From contig NZ_JACCAB010000001.1 in assembly GCF_013408925.1 (NCBI RefSeq), positions 682,001 to 746,000 on the forward strand: a stretch of DNA of 64,000 nt, written 5' to 3'. Made by a program: the position numbers and the translations under genes. Origin of the DNA: Pedococcus badiiscoriae (GTDB lineage Bacteria; Actinomycetota; Actinomycetes; Actinomycetales; Dermatophilaceae). This document shows, piece after piece, positions 9,401-17,000 of this stretch; position 1 is the stretch's first letter; each line of letters opens with the position of its first letter. The notes beneath the pieces are model-generated. The model was not told the origin of the DNA. It saw only the letters and a program-made list of their open reading frames with translations, and ran no database searches.

Positions 9401-9558
9401 CGGCGCCTGGTAAACGACAGCGACGGGGGTCGGCGTCCACCGGCGCCCGATCCTGCCCCCCGCGGAGTCCCTCCGGGACGGGCGCCACCGGCACCCGGCT
9501 CGCCCTGGCCGAACCATTCAGAAGAACTCACGCCACGCCCGATCTGCCGTGCGACCAC
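6424..9558 (-). CDS. UPF0182 family large membrane protein
   Basis: This 1044-residue protein matches the actinobacterial UPF0182 family, of unknown function (Rv3193c-like). After a Gly/Pro-rich N-terminus there are about seven hydrophobic membrane segments (roughly residues 55-340), then a large, probably extracytoplasmic domain, then a low-complexity Pro/Thr/Ser tail carrying a duplicated PSPSTTT heptad. GTG 9558 is kept because AGGCGG lies 9 nt upstream; GTG 9531 is an alternative that removes nine residues. It is divergent from the PPA1309 gene. No catalytic motif is recognised. Confidence 0.85.
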   Translation of the reverse strand: MVARQIGRGVSSSEWFGQGEPGAGGARPGGTPRGAGSGAGGRRPPSLSFTRRRGPLVPTIVILVVLGFLVSILASLWTEVLWFDSVGYEGVFVTELTTKILLFVVGFVLTAGVVASSLVIGYRTRPIYAPVTPQQQNLDQYREAIEPLRRAAMFAIPGLLGLLAGTGAAGQWETYLLWRNGVPFGSKDAQFHLDLSFFVFTLPWIQFVLGFLTMVLVMATLAAAFTHYVYGGLQIQARAERTSRAARTHLAILVAVLVLIRAATYWFDRYALATKDSPLLTGIRYTDAHAVLPTKAILAVAALMTVGLFIASIWTRSWRLPIVGVALLVITSIVVGSIYPAVYQRFKVRPSEKSLEQPYIDRNIKATRAAYGIANVDTQNYTATTEATSGQLRNDAETIPGIRLVDPIVVSPTFKQLQSVKSYYAFPDALDVDRYNINGKVKDTVVAVRELDLNGLPQNQRNWLNDHTVYTHGFGVVAAYGNQRGADGQPVFYEQNIPQMGPLGEFEPRIYFGEQASTYSIVGGAAGSRAREFDYPDSSIAGQKNNTYTGKGGVPLSSFLRKSAYALKYRELNFLLSDAVNDKSRLLDHRSPTERVQRVAPWLTLDGNPYPAVVDGRVQWIVDGYTTTADYPYSRLTEIDSATSDSTTATSQSVRPIGTGQVNYIRNSVKATVDAYDGSVKLYSWDDKDPLLKAWSKAFKNTVLPMSAISGSLMSHLRYPEDLFKVQRTMLTRYHVTDADSFYGAGDFWQVPEDSAQEANVVQPPYYLTLKMPDQSGPRFSLTTTFKPIGDRQVLSGFLAVDADAGSTTGQRSSDYGTLRLLTLPKDSQVRGPGQVQNDISSSNLTSPAFGPSLTLSQFLNNARQQGSRVTLGNLLTLPVGGGLLYVQPIYVSANSASAYPLSRATVVAFGDKLAWSDTLDGALDGLFGGNSGASAGDSGTTPTTPPTGTGTTPPTTPAPADAKALAKALADIQAAYAAGQKALKAGDFAAYGAAQKQLADAIARAVAAAPKGGSVTVTPTPSPSTTTPSPSTTTPAPSGTSTP
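6460..6501 (-). repeat. 21-bp tandem repeat in UPF0182 C-terminal tail
   Basis: Two copies of a 21-bp unit starting GGTGCTCGGGGACGGCG begin at 6460 and 6481. They encode two copies of the heptad PSPSTTT in the low-complexity tail. The length is a multiple of three, so copy-number change would be tolerated. Confidence 0.8.
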
Positions 9559-9752
9559 CCAGCGAGGCCGCCTGCTGTAGTGGGTCCAACTTACCGACCG
9601 CCCCAGTGGTTCCCACCCCGATCTGGGACACGTCTCGGCACCAGCTGTGCACCCCCGCTGAACGCCGCCGGCGCTGCTGCTGCCGATGCCCCGGCAGCGC
9701 CGCGGGTATGCCGCGTGGCCAGCTCCCCAGCGCCATGCGGCACCATGGGCGC

Positions 9753-10289
9753 GTGAGCCAGAACTCCCAACCCGTCGCCGACCCGCTGTCCATCGCCGCG
9801 CTGGACACCGAGAGGCATGTCGCCGCGGCCGGCTGGGACCAGAACCCCCGCCTGTTCGCCCTCGTCCCCACCGCGGACCTGCTCGAGCGCGAGCCGCACC
9901 TGAAGGCCCAGATGCGTGGCTCCGACCTGGCCGAGGGCGCGCTCAGCGCGATCGAGCAGGAGGGCCTGCCGCCGACCTCGAACCTCGAGAGCCTGCTCGG
10001 CGGGATCGCGTGGCCGGACAGCGTCGTCGGCGCCGCTCTGGCCGTCGAGCGCATCGTGGTGCCCCCGGAGGCCGAGCGCGGGCTGCCCGCCCACACGGAG
10101 TCGGCCGTCGACGCACTCGCGGCCCATCCGGACCGTCAGGACGTCCGGCTGCTGGTCGCCGTGACGCGCGACGGGCAGAGCCGGTGCCTGCTGCGCCAGC
10201 GCGCCAACGACCGCGACGACAAGGTCGCGCTCGGCGACGAGATCGCTCCCGGCCTGGTCCACGCACTCAGGGCCACCCTCGAGGCCTGA
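9753..10289 (+). CDS. PPA1309 family protein
   Basis: This 178-residue cytoplasmic protein matches the conserved actinobacterial PPA1309 family of unknown function, recognised by LDTERHVAAAGWDQNPRLFAL near residues 15-35 and the C-terminal ending DEIAPGLVHALRATL. GTG 9753 is chosen over longer frames because homology begins just after it; the preceding CACCAT-GGGCGC-GTG arrangement fits a weak leaderless promoter. It is divergent from UPF0182 and convergent with the PDZ protease gene. No signal peptide or membrane segment is seen. Confidence 0.8.
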   Translation: MSQNSQPVADPLSIAALDTERHVAAAGWDQNPRLFALVPTADLLEREPHLKAQMRGSDLAEGALSAIEQEGLPPTSNLESLLGGIAWPDSVVGAALAVERIVVPPEAERGLPAHTESAVDALAAHPDRQDVRLLVAVTRDGQSRCLLRQRANDRDDKVALGDEIAPGLVHALRATLEA

Positions 10290-10321
10290 GCCGCTGAGTG
10301 GGTTGACCAGCGCCGGCTGAG

Positions 10322-11446
10322 CTACTTCGTGCAGGTGGGCAGCGAACCGCCCCGCCTGTCGGCGATCGCCTCGACGGCGGACTTGGCCTCGGCGAAGGTC
10401 GAGATCCGGACCACCCGCAGTCCGTCGGGCACGTGACCCACGACCTCGTCGCAGTTGGCTGCCGGGGCCAGGAACCAGGCGGCACCGCCGTCGTGGGCAC
10501 CGACGAGCTTCTGCTGGATGCCGCCGATCGGGCCCACCTGACCCTCGGCGTCCATCGTGCCCGTGCCGGCGATCTTCTGCCCACCGGTGAGCGGTCCGGG
10601 GGTGAGGGTGTCGTAGACGGCCAGCGAGAACATCGTCCCGGCTGACGGGCCACCGACGTTGCCGGCGTTGATCTTGACGTCGATCGGGAACTCGAACCGG
10701 ATGCCCAGGAAGACGCCCACCGTGGCGCGCCCATCGGCCGCCCGCGTCTTGGCGCTGACTGTGACCGGCTTGCCGTCCCGGACCAGGCCAAGTGCCACGG
10801 TCTCCCCCGGCTTGTGCAGGCTGACCGCGGCACGCACCGCGTTGGAGTCGGCCACGCGCTTGCCGTCGATGGTGACGATCTCGTCGCCGTTCTTCAGCAG
10901 GGCGGCCGAGGGCGCGTCCTTCGCGACCGCGCCGATGACGACGTGCTCGATGACCTTCTTCCCGAGGGCCTTCAGCGCGACCGCGACGGCCTCCTGCTGG
11001 GAGTCGACCATCTCCGCCGTGCTCTCCTCCTGGACCTGCTTGTCGGTGACTCCGGTCGGGAAGTAGAGCCCCTCGTCCACGACGGCCTCGTCCGGGTTGA
11101 TCGCCGCCTCCAGCACGTCCCACACGGTCACCCGGGAGCCGGGGCCACCGGCAATGCGCACGGTGGTGAAGTCCAGGGCTCCCTGGGTCGGGTAGGTCGG
11201 GGCCCCCGAGACCGTGATCAGCGGTTTGCCATCCAGGGTGCCGAGGGTGTTGGTGACCGGTCCTGGCTTCATGATGACGTAGGGCAGCCCGATCATCACC
11301 GACAGGGCGCCGAGAGCGATCAGCAGGAAGACCCCGACGAGGGCCACCGTGGACCGCCGGCTGAGCCGGTACGGGTCCTCGACGACGGGTCCTTGTCCCG
11401 GGGCCAGCTGGTCCGGCGGTGAAGGCTGCTGGAAGGGGCTGGTCAC
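10322..11446 (-). CDS. Membrane-anchored PDZ and Lon-like (S16) serine protease, YlbL type
   Basis: This 374-residue protein has a short cytoplasmic N-terminus, one transmembrane helix at about residues 33-57, a PDZ domain at about 150-240 and a Lon-type proteolytic domain at about 245-365. The catalytic Ser-Lys dyad is visible as Ser268 in GGPSAGTM and Lys313 in GIQQKLVGA. It would cleave envelope or secreted proteins on the outer face of the membrane (Rv3194c-like). GTG 11446 overlaps the moaE stop (GTGA), giving translational coupling. Upstream GTG 11461 is less likely. Confidence 0.85.
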   Translation of the reverse strand: MTSPFQQPSPPDQLAPGQGPVVEDPYRLSRRSTVALVGVFLLIALGALSVMIGLPYVIMKPGPVTNTLGTLDGKPLITVSGAPTYPTQGALDFTTVRIAGGPGSRVTVWDVLEAAINPDEAVVDEGLYFPTGVTDKQVQEESTAEMVDSQQEAVAVALKALGKKVIEHVVIGAVAKDAPSAALLKNGDEIVTIDGKRVADSNAVRAAVSLHKPGETVALGLVRDGKPVTVSAKTRAADGRATVGVFLGIRFEFPIDVKINAGNVGGPSAGTMFSLAVYDTLTPGPLTGGQKIAGTGTMDAEGQVGPIGGIQQKLVGAHDGGAAWFLAPAANCDEVVGHVPDGLRVVRISTFAEAKSAVEAIADRRGGSLPTCTK

Positions 11447-11895
11447 GGCAGCCCCACCCACTCGTCGCTGCCGTCGGAGAAGAGCTGGTGCTTCCAGATC
11501 GGCACCGTCGACTTGAGCGTGTCGATGAGGTCACGGCAGGCCTCGAAGGCCTCCCCGCGGTGCGGCGCGGAGACCGCCGCCACGACTGCGCGGTCGCCGA
11601 TCTCGAGGTGGCCGACCCGGTGCACCGCCGCGAGGCGGGCGACGTCGTGGCGGTCGGCGACCTCGCGGCATACCCGCTGCAGCTCCTGCGCCACGCTGGG
11701 GTGGGCCGAGTAGTCGAGCGCCGACACCGGCGCGCCGTGGTCGTGGTCGCGCACGACGCCCACGAACAGGGCGATCCCGCCGCACCGGGGGTGCTGCACG
11801 AGGGCGAGCACCTCGTCGACGCTCAGCGGTTCCTCGCGGATATCGCTGAGGACCACCGTGGGCTCGCTGTCGAGCTCTGTGACCGGGTCGGTCAT
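11443..11895 (-). CDS. moaE: Molybdopterin synthase catalytic subunit MoaE
   Basis: This 150-residue protein is the large subunit of molybdopterin synthase, which inserts sulfur carried by MoaD into cyclic pyranopterin monophosphate. Visible family motifs are GGIALFVGVVRDH, the HRVGHLEIGD strand, the AAVSAPHRGEAFEAC helix and the C-terminal VPIWKHQLFSDG with the conserved Lys. It overlaps its neighbours on both sides by 4 bp. No MoaD is encoded in the window. A MoeB-type adenylyltransferase lies at 38.1 kb. Confidence 0.9.
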   Translation of the reverse strand: MTDPVTELDSEPTVVLSDIREEPLSVDEVLALVQHPRCGGIALFVGVVRDHDHGAPVSALDYSAHPSVAQELQRVCREVADRHDVARLAAVHRVGHLEIGDRAVVAAVSAPHRGEAFEACRDLIDTLKSTVPIWKHQLFSDGSDEWVGLP

Positions 11896-13052
11896 GCTGT
11901 CGAACCTTTCCTGCGGCGTCGCCGCATGATTGCTGCCGTGCCCACCAGGGCCACCGCGGCGCTGGCCGCCCCGAGAGCGGCATCCTTGCGGTCCAGTCTG
12001 CGGGCCGCCACCGCATGCGAACCCCGGATCGTGGTCAGGAGCACCCCGAGACAGGTTTCGTTGTCATGGACCGGCACCCAACCGCGACCCAGCAGTGTGC
12101 GGGCAGAGACTGCCCAGGGAAAGGCCACGAAGGCAAGGTCGCTGGCGGGTGCCGGCAACACCCCAACGCGGTGGAGGCGGTCTGCGGTTCCCATGGCGGC
12201 GGCCATGCTGAGCTCGACCCGGCGCATGCCGGTGAGCCGTTCGAGGTCGCTCTGGCTGAGGTGACCCGGCGCGCCCGCCGAGACCTCGCCGCCGACTCCC
12301 TGCGCCATCACCAGGGCCACGGCCGACCCGAGGTCGTCGACGTGGCAGAACTGCCAGGCCGGGTCGGCGCCTCGCAGGGTGAGCAGCCTCGGCGCCTCGA
12401 AGTGGCGGGTCAGGACCGTGTCCACCCCGTCGCCGACGAGGGCCGCCGGCCGAAGCGTCGTGATGGCCAGGCCCGGGTGCACGTCGCGCGCCACGCGGAT
12501 GAGCTGCTCGACATCCATCAGGTCACCCACCTGCCCCTCGTCCGAGGACGCCCGCAACGGCGCGTCGTCCTCGAGCGGCACCGGGTTGTCGGCCAGCGCA
12601 CCGAAGGTCTGCGCCGAGGTGACGACGACCAGGTGCCGCACCCCTGCCGCGGCCGCGGCGGTGATGACGGTCTGCGCCACCCGCAGGCTGTGTTCTCGTC
12701 GCGCGCGGCTACCCATTGCCAGGTCGCGAGCGAGGTTCGTGCTCGTTGCCACGTATGCCGCGGCGTGGACCCCCTCGAGTGCGTCCACCAGGCCCGGCTC
12801 CGCGGGATCGGCGTGGCGGAACTGCACCCCGCCCACCGGGGGTCGTTCGCTGTCGACCGCCACGACGGCACCGATCCGCGCCTCGTCGACGCCGCCGTGC
12901 GACTGCGGCGCGGCGCCCCCACGGGCCGCTGCCGAGACCAGGGCGCGCAGGACGGCACGACTCGCGGGGCCGGCCGTGCCGATCACCGCGACATCGATCG
13001 CTCTACGCCGCGAGCGAACGGGACCCCGTCCAGCCCGCCCGGGGGAACTCAC
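11892..13052 (-). CDS. Atypical NAD(P)-binding SDR/epimerase-like protein with C-terminal membrane anchor
   Basis: This 386-residue protein has an extended-SDR fold: a Rossmann start IDVAVIGTAGPASRAVLRAL (about 18-37), then VVVTSAQTFG and ITTLRPAALVG strands. The Tyr-x-x-x-Lys pair is not evident; the expected region reads GDLMDVEQLI, so it may bind a nucleotide without acting as a dehydrogenase. A hydrophobic C-terminal helix (about 362-378) is followed by MRRRRRK, suggesting a tail anchor. GTG 13052 has GGAGG 5 nt upstream. It is the first gene of the SDR-moaE-PDZ protease operon and is divergent from the DUF2342 gene. Confidence 0.65.
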   Translation of the reverse strand: MSSPGRAGRGPVRSRRRAIDVAVIGTAGPASRAVLRALVSAAARGGAAPQSHGGVDEARIGAVVAVDSERPPVGGVQFRHADPAEPGLVDALEGVHAAAYVATSTNLARDLAMGSRARREHSLRVAQTVITAAAAAGVRHLVVVTSAQTFGALADNPVPLEDDAPLRASSDEGQVGDLMDVEQLIRVARDVHPGLAITTLRPAALVGDGVDTVLTRHFEAPRLLTLRGADPAWQFCHVDDLGSAVALVMAQGVGGEVSAGAPGHLSQSDLERLTGMRRVELSMAAAMGTADRLHRVGVLPAPASDLAFVAFPWAVSARTLLGRGWVPVHDNETCLGVLLTTIRGSHAVAARRLDRKDAALGAASAAVALVGTAAIMRRRRRKGSTA

Positions 13053-13113
13053 TGTGGCCTCCGCGTGGTTGTCTAGTGAGAGACCATCCTCTCAGGACCG
13101 CTGAGGAGCAGTT

Positions 13114-14676
13114 GTGCCCGACCATCCCCATGACCACGACCCAGGCCCCGAGGGCTCGGGCCCCGACGACCCGGGTGACGAGCAGGACACACCCTCCGGC
13201 TCCTTCGATCCCGCCTCCGACCTCTCCTCCGACCCCTCCGGGCTGTCGCCGGAGATCGAGGCCGTGCTGGCGCGGCTCACCGGTGGTCAGGTGGACCCCG
13301 ACATGGCCAAGGCCCTCAAGGACATGGGCATCGACCAGGTCGACCCGGCGATGCTCCAGATGATGGTCGGCCAGATGCAGTCGATGTTCGCCAGCACTGA
13401 CACCGATGTCTTCAACCTCACGCTCGCAACCGACACGGCCCGCAAGACGGTGTCCGAAGCGGGGGACGCCGTCGTCGGCGAGGCGGCTCGCCGCCAGCTC
13501 GACCAGGCGGTGCAGGTCGCCGAGCTCTGGCTCGACGAGGTGACCGCGTTCGAGGCTCCCGGCATCACGACCCACGCGTGGAGCCGCGCCGAATGGGTCG
13601 AGGCGACGATGCCGACCTGGCGCACGCTCGTCGAGCCCGTCGCCGAGGGCGTCGGGCGCGCGGTCGGTGACGCCATGCGCACCCAGCTGCAACAGCTCGG
13701 CGAGGGTGGCCTGCCCGAGGGCATCCTGCCTGCGGGAGTCGACCCCGCGGCGATGCTCGGCCAGATGGAACCGGTGCTGGCCAAGATGAGTGGTGCCATG
13801 TTCGGGCTCCAGGTGGGGCAGGCCGTGGGCGCCCTCGCCGCCGAGACCGTCAGCGGCACCGAGGTCGGCCTGCCGCTCGTGCCCGACCGCTCCGTGGCGC
13901 TGCTGCCCGCCAACGTCGAGGCCTTTGCGGAGGGGCTCGGAGTGGACCTCGACCAGGTCCGGATCTACCTCGCCGTCCGCGAGGCCGCCAGGATCCGGTT
14001 GTTCTCCGAAGTGCCCTGGATCGGGCCACAGCTGGTGGCGGCGGTGCGCGACTACGCCCGTGACATCAGCATCGACACCGACCGGATCGAGACCGCGCTG
14101 GAGTCCGTGGACGCGAGCGACGCGAACGCCCTGCAGGCGGCGCTGCAGGACCAGCTCTTCCGACCCGACCCCAGTGCCGCGCAACGCGCCGCCCTGGCGC
14201 GCCTCGAGACCTACCTGGCGCTCGTCGAGGGCTGGGTGGACGTCGTCGCCGAACGCACCACCCGCGAGCACCTGCCCCAGTCGGCTGCGCTGGGTGAAGC
14301 GGTACGCCGTCGGCGCGCCACCGGCGGTCCCGCCGAGAAGGCCTTCGCGGGCCTGGTCGGACTCGAGCTGCGGCCACGACGGCTGCGCGACGCGGCCAAC
14401 CTCTGGGCCGCCCTCGAAGCCAAGCACGGCGCTGCCGGCCGCGACGGCGCCTGGGGCCACCCCGATGTCGCACCCACCGGCGCCGACCTGGACGACCCCC
14501 TGGGCTATGTCGAGCGCTACGGCACGTCGGAGAGCACCGACCTCGATGCCGCCCTCGACCAGCTCCTGACGCAGGGCGAGGCCGACGGTGGCCCGGGCGG
14601 CACCAGCTCGCCCGACGGTCCGGACTCCCCCGGCGGCGCCGACGAGCAGGGCTCCCCCGGCGAGGGCGGACGGTGA
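13114..14676 (+). CDS. DUF2342 (zinc-dependent metalloprotease-like) protein
   Basis: This 520-residue protein belongs to the actinobacterial DUF2342/TIGR03624 family (Rv3195-like), often labelled zinc-dependent metalloprotease. A disordered acidic N-terminus (1-55) precedes the helical core. The stretch usually aligned to HEXXH reads VREAARIRLFSEVPW near residue 290, so both expected histidines are missing and protease activity is doubtful for this copy. GTG 13114 follows GAGGAG. Its stop overlaps the Nudix gene start (GTGA), so the two are coupled. Confidence 0.75.
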   Translation: MPDHPHDHDPGPEGSGPDDPGDEQDTPSGSFDPASDLSSDPSGLSPEIEAVLARLTGGQVDPDMAKALKDMGIDQVDPAMLQMMVGQMQSMFASTDTDVFNLTLATDTARKTVSEAGDAVVGEAARRQLDQAVQVAELWLDEVTAFEAPGITTHAWSRAEWVEATMPTWRTLVEPVAEGVGRAVGDAMRTQLQQLGEGGLPEGILPAGVDPAAMLGQMEPVLAKMSGAMFGLQVGQAVGALAAETVSGTEVGLPLVPDRSVALLPANVEAFAEGLGVDLDQVRIYLAVREAARIRLFSEVPWIGPQLVAAVRDYARDISIDTDRIETALESVDASDANALQAALQDQLFRPDPSAAQRAALARLETYLALVEGWVDVVAERTTREHLPQSAALGEAVRRRRATGGPAEKAFAGLVGLELRPRRLRDAANLWAALEAKHGAAGRDGAWGHPDVAPTGADLDDPLGYVERYGTSESTDLDAALDQLLTQGEADGGPGGTSSPDGPDSPGGADEQGSPGEGGR

Positions 14677-15257
14677 CGGCACGGTCGACGGACGTGCCCA
14701 CGGCATACCTCACCCTCCGCGCTGACGCCGAGCACGTGCTGGAGGGGTGGCACGCACCCGACCCCCAGCAGGAACGCCTGAGGGTGGAGCTGCTGGACCA
14801 CTGCGCGGCGCACCCCGACGCGCTGTGGAAGCAGGGCCCACCGGCGCACCTCACCGCGAGCGCCCTGGTGCTCAATGCCTCGCTCGACAAGGTGCTCCTC
14901 ACCCTGCACGCCAAGGCCGGGCTCTGGCTCCAGTTCGGCGGCCACTTCGAGCCCGGCGACCAGTCGGTGCTGGGGGCGGCGACCCGCGAGGCACGCGAGG
15001 AGTCCGGGATCGCCGACCTCGTGCTGCACCCACAGCTCGTGCACCTCGACCGGCACTCGCTGCTGGCCGCGGGTTTCGGTCGGTGCAGCGAGCACCTCGA
15101 CCTCAGGTATGCCGGGGTGGCCCGCGACCAGGACGCGTATGCCGTCAGCGAGGAGTCCCTCGACGTGGCCTGGTGGCCCGTGGACGCCCTCCCGGAGGCG
15201 AGCGCGGGTGAGATCCTCCCGCTGGCCCAGGCGGCCAGGCGGGTGCTGGCGACCTAG
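14673..15257 (+). CDS. Nudix hydrolase
   Basis: This 194-residue protein carries a Nudix box at about residues 89-113, GGHFEPGDQSVLG followed by AATREAREESGI, with one extra residue between the first acidic position and the REXXEE core. It should hydrolyse a nucleoside diphosphate linked to another group; the substrate is unknown. GTG 14673 overlaps the upstream stop by 4 bp, so it is expressed with the DUF2342 protein. It ends convergently with the metallopeptidase at 15309. Confidence 0.85.
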   Translation: MTARSTDVPTAYLTLRADAEHVLEGWHAPDPQQERLRVELLDHCAAHPDALWKQGPPAHLTASALVLNASLDKVLLTLHAKAGLWLQFGGHFEPGDQSVLGAATREAREESGIADLVLHPQLVHLDRHSLLAAGFGRCSEHLDLRYAGVARDQDAYAVSEESLDVAWWPVDALPEASAGEILPLAQAARRVLAT

Positions 15258-15267
15258 GGTCGCCTCG

Positions 15268-15307
15268 CTGGAAGACCGACGGCAGCCCTGGAAGTCCGAC
15301 CGGGCGG
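15268..15307. repeat. 20-bp imperfect tandem duplication between convergent genes
   Basis: CTGGAAGACCGACGGCAGCC at 15268-15287 is followed directly by a similar CTGGAAGTCCGACCGGGCGG at 15288-15307. It fills the gap between the Nudix stop and the stop codon of the YgjP-like gene on the other strand. Confidence 0.6.
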
Positions 15308-15308
15308 C

Positions 15309-15878
15309 TCAGTCGCTGGGACCGAAGTCCAGCGCCGCCTGCCCCAGCTCGTCGCTGTCGGTCTCGCCGTCGGACAGGTCGAGCCCGGCCGTCGCGGCGA
15401 CCCCCTCGAGGTACCCCCGCGCGCGCTCGAGGCGCGGGTATCCCCGGAGCAGGGCCCAGAAGTCCGGGCCGTGGCCCGGCGAGAGCAGGTGCGCGAGCTC
15501 GTGGAGGATGACGTAGTCGAGGACGAAGCCGGGCATGCCCTTGACCCGCGTCGAGATCCGGATCGTGCCGTCCGACGGCGTGCAGGAGCCCCACCGGGAG
15601 TTCTGGTTGGTCACCCAGCGGATGCTGGTGGGCCGGGCCTGACCGCCGAGGTAGCGCTGGGACAGCTCGACCGACCGGGCGCGCAGCTGTGCGTCGCTGG
15701 GGCGCCGGCGCTTGTCACCCTTGGCCAGCTTGTCGAGCATCGTGTCGACCCACTGCTGCTCCTCGGCCTTGGTGAACCGGGCCGGGATGAGCACGATCGT
15801 GCGACCGTCCTCGCGATAGGCACTCACGGTGCGACGGCGCTTGCGGCTGCGCCGGACCTCGACGTCGGGGCTCCCCAT
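15309..15878 (-). CDS. YgjP-like (DUF45) zinc metallopeptidase
   Basis: This 189-residue protein is an M48-like metallopeptidase of the YgjP/WLM group. The zinc motif HELAH is at residues 126-130, with the third ligand His136 in GHGPDFW. It is preceded by the family signature SRWGSCTPSDGTIRIS (about 94-109), and the N-terminus is very basic. ATG 15878 is chosen because TATCGT lies 6 nt upstream, fitting a leaderless start; the longer frame to 15929 adds no family sequence. Substrate unknown. Confidence 0.8.
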   Translation of the reverse strand: MGSPDVEVRRSRKRRRTVSAYREDGRTIVLIPARFTKAEEQQWVDTMLDKLAKGDKRRRPSDAQLRARSVELSQRYLGGQARPTSIRWVTNQNSRWGSCTPSDGTIRISTRVKGMPGFVLDYVILHELAHLLSPGHGPDFWALLRGYPRLERARGYLEGVAATAGLDLSDGETDSDELGQAALDFGPSD

Positions 15879-15884
15879 GGCACC

Positions 15885-15890
15885 ACGATA
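15885..15890 (-). promoter_or_regulatory. -10 box, leaderless promoter of YgjP-like gene
   Basis: TATCGT on the minus strand ends 6 nt before ATG 15878. Confidence 0.5.
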
Positions 15891-15932
15891 GGCGAGCACC
15901 CCGACAACCCCGGTCATCCGCGCCGCCACCGG

Positions 15933-17000
15933 TCAGTCGAGCAGCCTGCGCAACCGTCGGTCGAGGATCTGCACCGCGGGCCCGAACACGGCATACGCCT
16001 CGTTGGTGGTCTGGCCGTTGGCGTAGCGGTAGTAGATCTGCTGAGCGATGACCGCGAGCCGGAAGAGCCCGTAGGCCTGGTAGAACAGCGCCTGCCGCGG
16101 GCTGATGTCGACGTCCATCCGCTGGCAGTAGCCGGCCACCATCTGGTCGCGGGTCAGCATGCCGGGCAGGTGCGTCGGCACCCGGCGGAAGGCGTGGAAG
16201 TCCTCGTCGTCGTCGGCCTGCACCCAGTACGCCAGGGCGGCCCCGAGATCCATCAACGGGTCGCCGATCGTGGCCATCTCCCAGTCGAAGAGGCCCACGA
16301 TCCGGGTCGGGTCGTCCGGGGACAGCACGAGGTTGTCGAGCTTGTAGTCGTTGTGGATGATGCCGCTGCGCACGTCGTCGGGCTGGACTTCGTCGAGCCA
16401 GGCCATCACCTCCTCGAAGTCGGGCTGGCCGGGGGTGTGGGCCTGGCGGTAGCGGGCCGACCACCCGTCGACCTGGCGACGGACGTAGCCCTCGCCCTTG
16501 CCCAGGGTGTCGAGTCCGCACGCCTGCGCGTCGACGGAGTGCAGCTCGGCCAGGACGTCGAGCATGGACTCGCACAGCCGCCCGGCCTGCTCGGGCGACA
16601 GGTCCACGGGCATCTCGCGGCGGGGAACCGTCCCGACGAGGCGCTCCATCACGTAGAAGTCGGACCCCATCACGTCCGGAGAGTCGCAGAACGCGACCAT
16701 CGTTGCCACGTAAGGGAAAACCGGCGCGAGGGCCGACTGGATCCGGTGCTCGCGGGCCATGTCGTGGGCACCCCTCGCCTTGGTGCCGCTGGGGCCGCGA
16801 CGCAGCACCAGGTCCAGGCCGGGGAACCGCAGGAGGTACGTCAGGTTGGACGCCCCGCCCGAGAACTGGAGCACCTCGGGGCGCCCGGCCAGCCCCTGGG
16901 CATACCGGGGGTCGGTGTGGCCGCGCAGCCACGTGACCGCGGCGTCGACGTCGAAGGCGTCCTCGGAGCGCACCGGCTTCGCGCCGGTCACAGCGCTCAC
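15933..17000 (-). CDS. Acyl-CoA dehydrogenase-associated phosphotransferase (APH/ACAD10-11 N-terminal type)
   Basis: This 355-residue kinase-fold protein contains the APH catalytic motif IIHNDYKLDNLVL (about 205-217) and the metal-binding LFDWEMATIGDP (about 231-242). Proteins of this type sit beside or are fused to acyl-CoA dehydrogenases and are proposed to phosphorylate hydroxyacyl-CoA intermediates. Here GTG 17000 overlaps the dehydrogenase stop by 4 bp (GTGA), which strongly supports a joint role. Catalytic residues look intact. The exact acyl substrate cannot be told from sequence. Confidence 0.8.
   Translation of the reverse strand: MSAVTGAKPVRSEDAFDVDAAVTWLRGHTDPRYAQGLAGRPEVLQFSGGASNLTYLLRFPGLDLVLRRGPSGTKARGAHDMAREHRIQSALAPVFPYVATMVAFCDSPDVMGSDFYVMERLVGTVPRREMPVDLSPEQAGRLCESMLDVLAELHSVDAQACGLDTLGKGEGYVRRQVDGWSARYRQAHTPGQPDFEEVMAWLDEVQPDDVRSGIIHNDYKLDNLVLSPDDPTRIVGLFDWEMATIGDPLMDLGAALAYWVQADDDEDFHAFRRVPTHLPGMLTRDQMVAGYCQRMDVDISPRQALFYQAYGLFRLAVIAQQIYYRYANGQTTNEAYAVFGPAVQILDRRLRRLLD

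Noticed and set aside
7354..9756. 800-codon plus-strand frame over UPF0182
   Set aside because: Shadow of a recognised family gene; no start signal and no protein features.
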